A DNA stretch of 64,000 nucleotides from Thiomonas delicata (GCF_900088825.1 NZ_LT592170.1:1868109-1932108), one strand, 5' to 3'; positions 39,075 through 48,373 are shown, numbered from the stretch's first letter. Made by a program: numbers and translations. Notes: a model not told the origin generated them from the letters alone.

Positions 39075-42000
39075 ATGTTCGACACCGTCCTCATCGCCAA
39101 CCGCGGCGCCATCGCCTGCCGCATCATCCGCACCCTCAAGCGCATGGGCATTCGCGCCGTGGCCGTGTATTCCGAGGCCGACCGCGACAGCGTTCACGTG
39201 CGCATGGCCGACGCCGCCGTATGCATCGGCCCGGCCCCGGCGGCACAGAGCTATCTGCGTGCCGACGCCATTCTGGATGCGGCACGGCAGACCGGCGCCC
39301 AGGCCATTCACCCCGGCTACGGCTTCCTGTCGGAGAACCCGGATTTCGCCGAAGCCTGCGAGACCGCCGGCATCGCCTTCATCGGCCCCACGCCGGCGCA
39401 GATGCGCGCCTTCGGCCTCAAGCACACCGCGCGCGAACTGGCGCGGCAAAACGGCGTGCCGCTGCTGCCGGGCAGCGGCCTGCTGGCGGATGCAGGCCAT
39501 GCGCTGGCCGAGGCGCGGCGCATCGGCTTTCCGGTGATGCTCAAGAGCACGGCCGGCGGCGGCGGCATCGGCATGCAGCTGATCTGGAGCGAAGACCAGC
39601 TGCAGGAGGCCTACGCCCGGGTCGAGCGTCTGGCGCGCGCCAACTTCAAGGAAGCCGGCATCTACCTGGAAAAGTACGTGCAGGCGGCGCGCCACATCGA
39701 GGTGCAGGTGTTCGGCGATGGCGCCGGGCATGTGGTGCACCTCGGCGAGCGCGACTGCTCGGTGCAGCGCCGCAACCAGAAGGTGATCGAAGAGACCCCG
39801 GCGCCCCATCTGCCGGACGCGGTGCGCCAGGCCCTGTGCGACACCGCGCTGCGGCTCATGCGCAGCGTGAACTACCGCAATGCCGGGACCGTGGAGTACG
39901 TGCTCGACGCCGACACCGGCGCGTTCTACTTCCTCGAGGTCAACACCCGCCTGCAGGTCGAGCATGGCGTGAGCGAGGAGGTCGGCGGCGTCGACCTGGT
40001 GGCGTGGATGGTGCGCCAGGCCGCGGGCGAGTCGCCCGGCGCCGATTATGTGCACGCACCGCGCGGCCACAGCATCCAGGTGCGCCTGTACGCCGAAGAC
40101 CCGGCGAAGGACTTCCAGCCCGCCACAGGCCTGCTCACCGAGGTGGTGTTCCCGCCCGAGGCGCGGGTGGAAACCTGGATCGAGCCCGGCAGCGAGGTCG
40201 GCGCTTTCTACGATCCTATGCTGGCCAAGCTCATCGTGCGCGGCGCAGACCGCGCCGACGCCCTGGCCCGGCTGCAGGCGGCGCTGGCCGCCACCCGGCT
40301 GTACGGTTTCGAAACCAATCTCGGCTATCTGCGCCAGGTCGCGGCCGACGCTACCTTCGTCCAGGGCCGCCAGACCACGCGCTACCTCACCGGCCTGGCC
40401 TACCATGCCCGCACCGTGGACGTGCTGGAGCCCGGCGTGCAGACCAGCCTGCAGGATTGGCCCGGACGCCTGGGCTATTGGGACGTGGGCGTGCCGCCTT
40501 CGGGGCCGATGGACGCGCTGGCCCACCGCGCCGCCAACCGTCTGCTGCACAACCCGGCCGATGCCGTGACGCTGGAGATCACCCTGGCCGGACCGACGCT
40601 GCGCTTCAATGCCGACACCGTCATCGCCCTCGCGGGCGCGGAGCTCGACGCCAGGCTCGACGGCGAGCCGCTGGCGGCCTGGCGTAGCCATGCGGTGCGC
40701 GCCGGGCAGGTGCTCAAGCTGGGCGCCGTGCGCGGTGGCGGCTGCCGTGCCTACCTTGCCGTGGCGGGAGGCTTCGACGCGCCGCCGTATCTCGGCAGCC
40801 GCGCCACCTTCACGCTGGGGCAGTTCGGCGGCCACGCCGGTCGCACCCTGCGCGCCAGCGACGTGCTGCACATGGGCCGCAACCCGCAGGCCACGGCGGG
40901 CGCGGAAGTGGCCGCGCAGGCGCGGCCCGCCTATGCCGCGCAATGGGAAATTGCCGTGCGCTACGGCCCGCATGGCGCGCCGGATTTTTTCACCGACGAC
41001 GACGTGGCCATGCTGTTCGCCACCGACTGGGAGGTGCACTACAACTCCAACCGCACCGGGGTGCGCCTCATCGGCCCCAAGCCGCAATGGGCGCGCAGCG
41101 ACGGCGGCGAGGCCGGCCTGCATCCGTCCAACATCCACGACAACGCCTACGCCGTGGGCAGCATCGACTTCACCGGCGACATGCCCATCCTGCTCGGCCC
41201 CGACGGTCCCAGCCTGGGCGGCTTCGTCTGCCCGGGCGTGATCGTCGCCGCCGACCTGTGGAAGATGGGCCAGCTGCGCCCCGGCAACACGGTGCGCTTC
41301 GTGCCCGTGAGCCTGGACGAGGCCGCCCGGCTGGAAGCCGCGCAGGATGCCGCGCTGCAAAGCCTGCACGCGCCCGACGGCCCGCCGCTGGACCCGCCGC
41401 TGGCGGCCGCGCCGGCGCTGGACTCTCCCGTCGTTGCGCGGCGCGGCGCGCAGGACGGGCATCCGGTGGGCGTGGCCTACCGCGTGGCCGGCGACAAGAA
41501 CCTGCTGGTCGAATACGGCCCGTTGGTGCTCGACCTCGAACTGCGCTTTCGCGTGCATGCGCTGATGCAGTGGATCGCCGCCGCCGGCCTGCCGGGCATC
41601 GTCGACCTCACGCCGGGCATCCGCTCGCTGCAGATCCACTACGACAGCCGCCGCCTGCCGCTGCGCACCCTGCTCGACGCGCTGCGCCAGGCCGAAGACG
41701 CGCTGCCGCCGGCCGAAGCGATGGAGCTGCCCACGCGCATCGTGCACCTGCCGCTGAGCTGGGACGATCCGGCCACGCGCCTGGCCATCGAGAAGTACAT
41801 GGCCGGCGTGCGCAAGGACGCGCCGTGGTGCCCGAGCAATATCGAGTTCATCCGCCGCATCAACGGGCTGGAGTCGGTGGACGACGTGCTGCGCATCGTG
41901 TTCGAGGCCAGCTATCTCGTGCTGGGCCTGGGCGACGTGTACCTGGGCGCGCCGGTGGCCACGCCGCTGGACCCGCGCCACCGCCTGGTCACCACCAAGT

Positions 42001-42689
42001 ACAACCCGGCGCGCACCTGGACCCCGGAGAACGCGGTGGGCATCGGCGGCGCGTATCTGTGCGTCTACGGCATGGAAGGCCCGGGCGGCTACCAGTTCGT
42101 CGGCCGCACGCTGCAAATGTGGAACCGTTGGCGCCAGACCCCGGTGTTCACCGGCGGCAAGCCCTGGCTGCTGCGCTTTTTCGACCAGATCCGCTTCTTC
42201 CCGGTGAGCACCGAGGAGCTGGCCGCCATCCGTGCCGATTTCCTGCACGGGCGCTACCCGCTCGACATCCGCGAGGACCGCTTCAGCCTCGCCGACTATC
42301 GCCGCTTCCTGGATGACAACGCCGCAAGCATCGCCGCGTTCCGCACCCGCCAGCGCCAGGCCTTCGCCGAAGAGCGCGAGCGCTGGGAACGCAGCGGCCA
42401 GGCCGACTGCGCCAGTGACGCCGGCGTGGCCGAGGCCGCCAGCGACAGCGAGCTCGATCTCGCGCCGGGCAGCCGCCTGGTGGCCAGCCACGTTGCCGGT
42501 AGCGTGTGGAAAGTGCTGGTCGAGCCGGCGCAGGCCGTGAAGGCGGGCGAGGTGCTGTGCATCCTCGAGTCGATGAAGATGGAGATCAGCGTGGCCGCGC
42601 CGGCCGACGGCGTGGTGTCGCGCCTGCTGTGTCGCGAGGGCGGCGCGGTGAGCGCCGGCCAGAACCTATTGGTGTTGACGGAGACCTGA
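39075..42689 (+). CDS. Urea carboxylase-family biotin enzyme, probably guanidine carboxylase
   Basis: This 1204-aa single-chain biotin carboxylase adds CO2 to urea or guanidine using ATP. The order is a biotin carboxylase domain (residues about 1-445; HPGYGFLSEN, KSTAGGGGIGM, FLEVNTRLQVEHGVSEEVGG), AHS2/CT_A_B (about 455-760), AHS1/CT_C_D (about 800-1015), and a C-terminal biotin carrier domain with biotinyl Lys1168 in ILESMKMEI. Urea carboxylases behind a guanidine-I riboswitch with DUF1989 partners have been shown to prefer guanidine, so that substrate is inferred. I could not place the single specificity-determining residue by eye. The stop directly abuts the allophanate hydrolase ATG. Confidence 0.93.
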   Translation: MFDTVLIANRGAIACRIIRTLKRMGIRAVAVYSEADRDSVHVRMADAAVCIGPAPAAQSYLRADAILDAARQTGAQAIHPGYGFLSENPDFAEACETAGIAFIGPTPAQMRAFGLKHTARELARQNGVPLLPGSGLLADAGHALAEARRIGFPVMLKSTAGGGGIGMQLIWSEDQLQEAYARVERLARANFKEAGIYLEKYVQAARHIEVQVFGDGAGHVVHLGERDCSVQRRNQKVIEETPAPHLPDAVRQALCDTALRLMRSVNYRNAGTVEYVLDADTGAFYFLEVNTRLQVEHGVSEEVGGVDLVAWMVRQAAGESPGADYVHAPRGHSIQVRLYAEDPAKDFQPATGLLTEVVFPPEARVETWIEPGSEVGAFYDPMLAKLIVRGADRADALARLQAALAATRLYGFETNLGYLRQVAADATFVQGRQTTRYLTGLAYHARTVDVLEPGVQTSLQDWPGRLGYWDVGVPPSGPMDALAHRAANRLLHNPADAVTLEITLAGPTLRFNADTVIALAGAELDARLDGEPLAAWRSHAVRAGQVLKLGAVRGGGCRAYLAVAGGFDAPPYLGSRATFTLGQFGGHAGRTLRASDVLHMGRNPQATAGAEVAAQARPAYAAQWEIAVRYGPHGAPDFFTDDDVAMLFATDWEVHYNSNRTGVRLIGPKPQWARSDGGEAGLHPSNIHDNAYAVGSIDFTGDMPILLGPDGPSLGGFVCPGVIVAADLWKMGQLRPGNTVRFVPVSLDEAARLEAAQDAALQSLHAPDGPPLDPPLAAAPALDSPVVARRGAQDGHPVGVAYRVAGDKNLLVEYGPLVLDLELRFRVHALMQWIAAAGLPGIVDLTPGIRSLQIHYDSRRLPLRTLLDALRQAEDALPPAEAMELPTRIVHLPLSWDDPATRLAIEKYMAGVRKDAPWCPSNIEFIRRINGLESVDDVLRIVFEASYLVLGLGDVYLGAPVATPLDPRHRLVTTKYNPARTWTPENAVGIGGAYLCVYGMEGPGGYQFVGRTLQMWNRWRQTPVFTGGKPWLLRFFDQIRFFPVSTEELAAIRADFLHGRYPLDIREDRFSLADYRRFLDDNAASIAAFRTRQRQAFAEERERWERSGQADCASDAGVAEAASDSELDLAPGSRLVASHVAGSVWKVLVEPAQAVKAGEVLCILESMKMEISVAAPADGVVSRLLCREGGAVSAGQNLLVLTET

Positions 42690-44492
42690 ATGCCCACGAG
42701 CCTGACCATCCCCGCGCTGCTGGACGCCTACCGCGCCGGCACCCTGACCCCCACGGCCCTGGTGGAAGAACTGCTGGCGCGCCATGCGCGCTACCCGGAC
42801 CATGCCATCTGGATCACCCCGCCCGAGCGCGAACGCCTGCTGGCGCGCGCCCGCGAGTTGGAGGCGCGCGGCATGGAAGGGCTGCCGCTGTTCGGCGTGC
42901 CGTTCGCGATCAAGGACAACATCGACCTGGCCGGCGTGCCGACCACCTGCGCCTGCCCGGCCTATGCCTACACCCCGGCGCAATCGGCCACCGTGGTGCA
43001 AAAGCTGCTGGACGCCGGCGCCATCGCCATGGGCAAGACCAATCTCGACCAGTTCGCCACCGGGCTCAACGGCACGCGCTCGCCGTTTGGTGCCTGCCGC
43101 AACGCCTTCGACCCCGACTACATCTCCGGCGGCTCCAGCGCCGGCTCGGCGGTGTCGGTGGCGCTCGGCCTGGCCAGCTTCTCGCTCGGGACCGACACCG
43201 CAGGCTCCGGGCGCGTGCCGGCCGCGTTCAACAACCTCATCGGTCTCAAGCCCACCTGCGGCCTGCTGTCCACCCATGGCGTGGTGCCGGCCTGCCGCTC
43301 GCTGGACGTGGTGTCCATCTTCGCGCTGTCGGCCAGCGACGCGCAGCAGGTGTTCGGCGTGGCGCTGGGCGAGGACGCCGCCGACCCCTATTCGCGCCCA
43401 GCGCAGCCGCATGGTTTCGACTTCGGCGCCGCGCCGCGCTTTCGCTTCGGCGTGCCCGCGCGCAAGGACCTGCAGTTCTTCGGCGACGCCGAGTCCGCGC
43501 ATCTGTTCGACGCCGCCGTGGCGCGGCTGCAATCCTTGGGCGGCGAGGTGGTGGAGTTGGACTTCGCCCCCTTCGTCGACACCGCGCGCCTGCTCTACGG
43601 CGGCCCCTGGGTGGCCGAGCGCTATCAGGCCATCCGCGCCTTCGTCGACGCCCAGCCCGAGGCCCTGTTTCCGGTGACGCGCGAGATCACACTCGGCGGC
43701 GCCAAGCCGCTGGCCGCCGACGCCTTCGCCGCGCAATACCGGCTGCGCGAACTCAAGCGCATTTGCGACCGCATCTGGAAGGACGTGGACTGCGTGATCA
43801 CCCCAACCGCGGGCACCATCTATACCCGGGCGCAGATGCTGGCCGAGCCCATCGCGCGCAACACCGACATCGGCCTGTACACCAACTTCATGAACCTGCT
43901 GGACTACGCCGCCATCGCGGTGCCCGCCGGTTTCCGTGGCGACGGCCTGCCGTTCGGCGCCACGCTGTTCGCGCCGGCGCACCAGGACGTGCCGCTGCTG
44001 CATCTGGCGGCACGCTGGGAGCGCAGCATCGACAGGCCGTGTGGCGCGGTGGAAACCTCGCCGGCAGCGGAGTCTCCGACAGTGGCATACGCCGTGCCGA
44101 GCGGCCAGGTCCGCGTCGCGGTGGTGGGCGCCCATCTCAGCGGTTTGCCGCTGAACGGACAACTCACTTCACGCGGCGGTCGCCTGGTGGCCGAAACGCG
44201 CACGGCGCCTATTTACAAGCTCTATGCGCTGCCTGACGGCAAGCGTCCGGGCCTGGTCCGCGTGCCCAGCGGCGGCGCGTCCATTGCCTGCGAGGTGTGG
44301 GAACTACCTGTCAGCACCTTCGGCAGTTTCGTCGCCGGCATCCCCGCGCCGCTGGGCATCGGCAGCCTGCAGCTCGAGGGCGGCAGTACGGTGAACGGCT
44401 TCATCTGCGAAGGCATCGGCATCGATGGTGCCCGCGACATCACCGCGTTTGGCGGCTGGCGGGCGTATCTCGCGGCGGCTGGCACGGATTAA
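42690..44492 (+). CDS. atzF: Allophanate hydrolase
   Basis: This 600-aa enzyme hydrolyses allophanate to ammonia and CO2, the last step of the pathway. The amidase domain shows the Ser-cisSer-Lys triad: lysine in FAIKDNIDLAGVP, serines in ISGGSSAGSAVSVALGL and DTAGSGRVPAAFNN. A C-terminal domain (from about residue 470) contains VGAHLSGLPLNGQL and FICEGIGIDGARDITAFGGW, the typical AtzF C-terminal fold. It starts on the base after the carboxylase stop. It is the last gene of the operon; IS debris begins within 100 bp downstream. Confidence 0.95.
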   Translation: MPTSLTIPALLDAYRAGTLTPTALVEELLARHARYPDHAIWITPPERERLLARARELEARGMEGLPLFGVPFAIKDNIDLAGVPTTCACPAYAYTPAQSATVVQKLLDAGAIAMGKTNLDQFATGLNGTRSPFGACRNAFDPDYISGGSSAGSAVSVALGLASFSLGTDTAGSGRVPAAFNNLIGLKPTCGLLSTHGVVPACRSLDVVSIFALSASDAQQVFGVALGEDAADPYSRPAQPHGFDFGAAPRFRFGVPARKDLQFFGDAESAHLFDAAVARLQSLGGEVVELDFAPFVDTARLLYGGPWVAERYQAIRAFVDAQPEALFPVTREITLGGAKPLAADAFAAQYRLRELKRICDRIWKDVDCVITPTAGTIYTRAQMLAEPIARNTDIGLYTNFMNLLDYAAIAVPAGFRGDGLPFGATLFAPAHQDVPLLHLAARWERSIDRPCGAVETSPAAESPTVAYAVPSGQVRVAVVGAHLSGLPLNGQLTSRGGRLVAETRTAPIYKLYALPDGKRPGLVRVPSGGASIACEVWELPVSTFGSFVAGIPAPLGIGSLQLEGGSTVNGFICEGIGIDGARDITAFGGWRAYLAAAGTD

Positions 44493-44586
44493 CTGAGACG
44501 CTCGACGACGCAATTCCCCGTAACGTCCCCAGGTACAGATTCCCGAAACTGGGGCATGCTTTCTTGGGTACCTTTGCCGTTGACGC

Positions 44587-45000
44587 GTCCGACACCCAGA
44601 GCTGGTTGGATCCCTCGGCTTTGAACACCCGCTTGACGTGGTCCTGCGGACACGGCGTGCAAGTGTCGGGGACCGTGGTTCGCACTTTCTTGCCCCGCCG
44701 CGCACCCTGCAGCCCCAGGCGTTTCATCAGCCGCTCGACCGTGCAGCGCGCCATCCGGTTGCCCTCGCGGTTCATCTGCAACCAAACCTTGTCAGCTCCA
44801 TACACCTGCCAGTTGGCGTGCCACACACGCTGGATGTCCGCAGCCAGCGCATCGTCGCGCTGAGCACGGGCGCTGCGCAACTCGGGGTCGCGATGGCGCG
44901 CGGCATGGCGCCAGTAACACGACGGGGCCATCTGCAGCACTTTGCAGATGGGCTCGACCCCGTGCATGGAGACGCTGATCAATCCAAGAATCAGCGTCAA
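44587..45000 (-). pseudogene. IS3-family transposase OrfB, 5' remnant
   Basis: The first 138 codons of an IS3 OrfB are recognisable: TTG start, HGVEPICKVLQMAPSCYWRH, the WHANWQVYGADKVWLQMNRE helix-turn-helix-21 region, ARCTVERLMKRLGLQGARRG and the beginning of the integrase core NQLWVSD. After the first catalytic Asp the sequence becomes unrelated and the frame stops at 44440; the remaining about 150 residues with the rest of the DDE triad are gone. No OrfA is left either. It is a dead fragment abutting the allophanate hydrolase gene on one side and an IS5 remnant on the other. Confidence 0.85.
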
Positions 45001-45406
45001 TCATTGAGATTGGCCGACGCGAGTCGGCCAATCTCGCTTTGGGTCGCCATGGCGAGCGAAGAAAGCGTCCATTGAGCCCGCTGGTGGCGCGAAATCGCAC
45101 TCGCTGGGCGGCTGCCGCGCTTCTGCGGCACACTCAAAGACGCACCTCGGGCTTGGAGCGCCAACAAGCTTCGCTTGGCAATCACCAGGTTCGCCAGACC
45201 CAACAAACTGAAGAGCTGCGCGGTGTTCTTGGCCAGTCCACGGTAGCGCAGCTTGCGGTGCCGGAAGAGATTCTTGATCACGTGAAACGGATGCGCGACC
45301 TTGGCGCGGATACTGGCGGTCAGGCGCTCGCGCTGGCCGATCAGCGCATCGACCGCGCGGCCCTTGTCGGCCATGACGACGTGCCCGTAGGCGTCTCGAC
45401 CTCGGC
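44997..45406 (-). pseudogene. IS5-family transposase, 3' remnant
   Basis: This is the C-terminal part of an IS5-type transposase. VMADKGRAVDALIGQRERL leads to the highly typical KVAHPFHVIKNLFRHRKLRY and RGLAKNTAQLFSLLGLANLV. The catalytic glutamate region is present but the first two Asp residues and all of the N-terminal half are missing. Its 5' side is fused to the tail of a LuxR-type gene near 45406. A 13-bp palindrome lies at the end of the coding stretch (45006-45035). Confidence 0.82.
45006..45035. repeat. 13-bp perfect inverted repeat at the end of the IS5 remnant
   Basis: GAGATTGGCCGAC and its exact complement are separated by GCGA. It could be a transcription terminator of the original element; no T run follows on either strand. 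Confidence 0.6.
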
Positions 45407-45655
45407 ATCAACCACCCAATGCCCGCTGCTGGCCAGCGCTGCAGCCGCGGCACGGGTTTCCACACCAAGCTTTTTGAATACATGCTCAAGGTGCTTATTC
45501 ACAGTGCGCGGGCTCATGCCAAGGATGTCGCCGATATCGCGGTTAGTCTTCCCCTTGGAAAGCCAGGACAGCACCTCCGTTTCCCGTGGCGTCCAAGAGG
45601 CGAGCGAGGCCTTGCGGATTCTCGAGGCGCTTTGGGTCTGCCCTGACGACTCCAC
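45341..45655 (-). pseudogene. Truncated LuxR-type regulator (HTH domain only)
   Basis: An open frame of 104 codons contains a complete LuxR/GerE helix-turn-helix: WTPRETEVLSWLSKGKTNRD, IGDILGMSPRTVNKHLEHVF and KKLGVETRAAA. The sensory N-terminal domain (usually about 180 residues) is missing, with an in-frame stop ten codons before the ATG, and the last about 20 codons are read from an IS5 remnant in the wrong frame. The fragment resembles the C-terminal domain of EpsA-like exopolysaccharide regulators, but that is only an impression. It could still give a solo DNA-binding protein, though decay is more likely. Confidence 0.7.
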
Positions 45656-45665
45656 GTTGACGGAG

Positions 45666-46088
45666 CGGCGGGAAACCTCACTCTAGCCGCAGCCAGCCGT
45701 CAGAACCATACCAGCAAGGGCGCGCTGCATGGAGCCGATGATTCAGCGCCTCGGCGCTTGCTTTTTCGCATGCCCACAGCCTCTATGCGGTGGGTGGGCG
45801 GGGCAACTTCGGATGGCCTGGACCGTCACGCAAATCTGGCGCATTGGAACAGATCGCCGGTGTTTTGATACAGCCGGACCGAACCTCATTTGTCGAGGCG
45901 CCCATGGCAGGACGGCACAAGGGCATTCTGGGTCCGGGCCGCAATCCGCCGGTAATTCGGCCTGTGACGAGGGGTGATCGAGGCGATCTCCAGCCGTAGA
46001 AAACCCCAGAAATAGGCCTGATTGCGCACCAAGGTACCAAGACACCAAGAATGATGCATAGCTCCTGCGATAAAAACCGATTGCCGCA
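45666..46088. other. Non-coding gap before the type I secretion locus
   Basis: Between the LuxR-type remnant and the ABC exporter gene no convincing gene is seen. Short open frames on both strands have no family-like sequence. The base composition drops towards the 3' end, where the exporter promoter must lie. Confidence 0.6.
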
Positions 46089-46135
46089 AACTTTCAAAGA
46101 ATGTAATGTTTAGTATCAAAAGTAACTTTCAAAGA
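46089..46135 (+). promoter_or_regulatory. 12-bp direct repeats upstream of the exporter gene
   Basis: AACTTTCAAAGA occurs at 46089-46100 and at 46124-46135, 35 bp apart, in an AT-rich stretch that ends 5 bp before ATG 46141. Each copy contains the small palindrome CTTTCAAAG. This could be a regulator-binding pair overlapping the promoter and ribosome-binding region. Confidence 0.45.
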
Positions 46136-46140
46136 CATTC

Positions 46141-48360
46141 ATGCCTGCCTTGCCGGATACGCCCATTGCTGCGGAAGACTGGTTGTGGTTGCTCGGCAGC
46201 ATGGCTGTGGCCAAGGGCGTGGCCTTCGACGCAGAGCTGGTCCAGCGAGAGTTTCCCCCGCCGCATGACGGCCCATCCCTGATCCGAGCGGCGAGTTCCC
46301 TGGGTTTGGCGCTGGCCGCACACCGGGTTCAGGTTCCATCGCCGGCGGGATTGCCGACGCCGATCGTGGCTTGGCTGCGCAGCGCCACTTCAGCCCCTGG
46401 GCTTGCCGCAGAAGCAAGCGAAGCAGACGCTGCGTCAACGCCGGGCCCCGCGCACCCCTCACCCACACCCCGACCCGCCCTGATTCTGCGCGCCGACGCC
46501 GACCGGCTGCTGTATTTCGAGGCTGGCAGCGACCTGCCCCATACCGTGCCTGGCGCGCAGTTCGCCGCATTGTTCGAACCCGAGGTGCTGCTGGCGCGGC
46601 GCCAGGTCGAGCCGGCGCCTGATGACGGCGTCGCGGAGCCCCAGGGGCGGCGCTTCGGCCTGCGCTGGTTCGTTCCCGGGTTCCTGAAACACAAGCACAT
46701 CTGGCGCGACGTGCTGTTGGCCTCGCTCGTTCTGCAGCTGCTGGGGCTGGCTGTGCCGCTGCTCACCCAGGTGGTGATCGACAAGGTGGTGGTGCATCAC
46801 ACCGCATCAACCCTGGCCGCAGTCGGCGCAGGCCTGTTCATCGCCATGGTGTTCTCCGCCGTGTTCAGCGGGCTGCGGCAATACCTGCTCATCCACACCG
46901 GCAACCGCATCGACGCCGCGCTCGGCGCCCAGGTGTTCAGCCACCTGCTGCGCCTGCCGCTGCCGTACTTCATGCACCGGCCCACCGGCGTTCTCGTGGC
47001 CCGCCTGCACGGGGTGGAGACCATCCGCGAATTCCTCGCCGGCAGCCTCGTCACCCTGCTGCTCGATTTGCCCTTCATGCTCGTGTTGATCGCGGTGATG
47101 ATCGTCTACAGCTGGCAGCTCACCCTCATCAGCCTGGCCATGCTGGTTCTGCTCACCGGCCTGAGCCTGGCGGTCACGCCCACGCTTCGCGCCCGGCTCA
47201 ACCAGCAGTTCCTGCGCGGCGCGCGCAACCAGAGCTTCATCACCGAATACACGGCCGGGGTGGAAACCGTCAAGAGCCTGCAGATGGAGCCCCAGCTCGA
47301 CGCCCGCTACGGCCAACTGCTGGCCGACTACCTGGACGCGGGTTTCAAGACCCGCCAGCTCGCCAACCTGTACAACACTGCGGCCAACGCCATCGAGCAG
47401 GCCCAGACCCTGGGCATCCTGGTGGCCGGCGCCCTGCTGGTGATGGGCAGCGACGGCTTCACCGTCGGCATGCTCGTGGCCTTCCAGATGTTCTCCGGCC
47501 GCCTGTCGCAGCCCGTGCTGCGGCTGGTGGGGCTGTATCAGGAACTGCAGCAGGTGCGCATCGCCATTGCCCGCCTGGGTGACATCCTGGACGTGCCGCA
47601 GGAACCCCACAGCCTCGTCTCCGCGCGAGCGCAACGGCCCCATGCCCAGGGCGCCCGCATCGAACTGCACGGCCTCGGTTTTCGCTACGACGACAAGCAG
47701 CCATGGCTGTACAGGAATATGCGCCTGCTCATCCCCGCCGGCAAGACCGTGGCCGTCATGGGCCCCTCCGGCACGGGAAAAAGCACCTTGGCCAAGCTGC
47801 TGCAAGGCTTCTACCAGCCGCAGGAAGGGCGCATGCTCATCGACGGCGTGGACTTGCGCCACCTCGCCGCCAACGAACTGCGCGGCCATTTCGGCGTAGT
47901 GCCGCAGGAGACCCTGCTGTTCTCCGGCACCCTGTACGACAACCTGCTGGCCGCAGCGCCCCATGCCGGTTTCGACGACATCGTCGCCGCCTGCCGCATG
48001 GCCGAGATCCACACCTTCATCGAAACCCTGCCCCGTGGCTACCAGACCGAGGTGGGCGAGCGCGGCGTGGGCCTCTCCGGCGGACAGCGCCAGCGCATCG
48101 CCATCGCCCGCGCCCTGCTCAAGCGCCCGCGCGTGCTCATCTTCGACGAAGCCACCAGCGCGCTCGACGCCGCCACCGCCGAACACCTCGCCGCCACCAT
48201 CAACACCCTCAAGGGCAGCGTCACCCTCTTGTTCATCGCCCACCAGCTGCCCAAGGGCCTGCAGGTCGATGGGGTGGTGCGGCTGGGGGCGGCGGATCAA
48301 TCAGGGGTCAGAGGCGGCAACGTCGGGCAAGCCGATACGTCAGGGCAAGTAACTGCATGA
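46141..48360 (+). CDS. Type I secretion ABC exporter (HlyB/RtxB-like)
   Basis: This 739-aa inner-membrane ABC exporter should power secretion of the RTX protein encoded nearby. The N-terminal about 140 residues resemble a peptidase C39-like domain without the catalytic cysteine, as in HlyB. Six membrane helices follow (about 175-460). The ATPase domain has Walker A GPSGTGKST (541-549), signature LSGGQRQ (from 645) and Walker B VLIFDE (665-670). The last about 20 residues are a Gly/Gln-rich tail not typical of the family. No good ribosome-binding site precedes the ATG. It is followed after 13 bp by the AT-rich gene. Confidence 0.93.
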   Translation: MPALPDTPIAAEDWLWLLGSMAVAKGVAFDAELVQREFPPPHDGPSLIRAASSLGLALAAHRVQVPSPAGLPTPIVAWLRSATSAPGLAAEASEADAASTPGPAHPSPTPRPALILRADADRLLYFEAGSDLPHTVPGAQFAALFEPEVLLARRQVEPAPDDGVAEPQGRRFGLRWFVPGFLKHKHIWRDVLLASLVLQLLGLAVPLLTQVVIDKVVVHHTASTLAAVGAGLFIAMVFSAVFSGLRQYLLIHTGNRIDAALGAQVFSHLLRLPLPYFMHRPTGVLVARLHGVETIREFLAGSLVTLLLDLPFMLVLIAVMIVYSWQLTLISLAMLVLLTGLSLAVTPTLRARLNQQFLRGARNQSFITEYTAGVETVKSLQMEPQLDARYGQLLADYLDAGFKTRQLANLYNTAANAIEQAQTLGILVAGALLVMGSDGFTVGMLVAFQMFSGRLSQPVLRLVGLYQELQQVRIAIARLGDILDVPQEPHSLVSARAQRPHAQGARIELHGLGFRYDDKQPWLYRNMRLLIPAGKTVAVMGPSGTGKSTLAKLLQGFYQPQEGRMLIDGVDLRHLAANELRGHFGVVPQETLLFSGTLYDNLLAAAPHAGFDDIVAACRMAEIHTFIETLPRGYQTEVGERGVGLSGGQRQRIAIARALLKRPRVLIFDEATSALDAATAEHLAATINTLKGSVTLLFIAHQLPKGLQVDGVVRLGAADQSGVRGGNVGQADTSGQVTA

Positions 48361-48373
48361 ACAGGAAAGAAAG

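Noticed and set aside
38646..42491. Minus-strand open frame of about 1280 codons opposite the carboxylase gene
   Set aside because: Same artefact: biased composition and no family-like motif, and the plus strand encodes an evident biotin enzyme.
45743..46119. Several short open frames in the gap before the exporter gene
   Set aside because: No homologue-like motif, no ribosome-binding sites, and they overlap each other on both strands.
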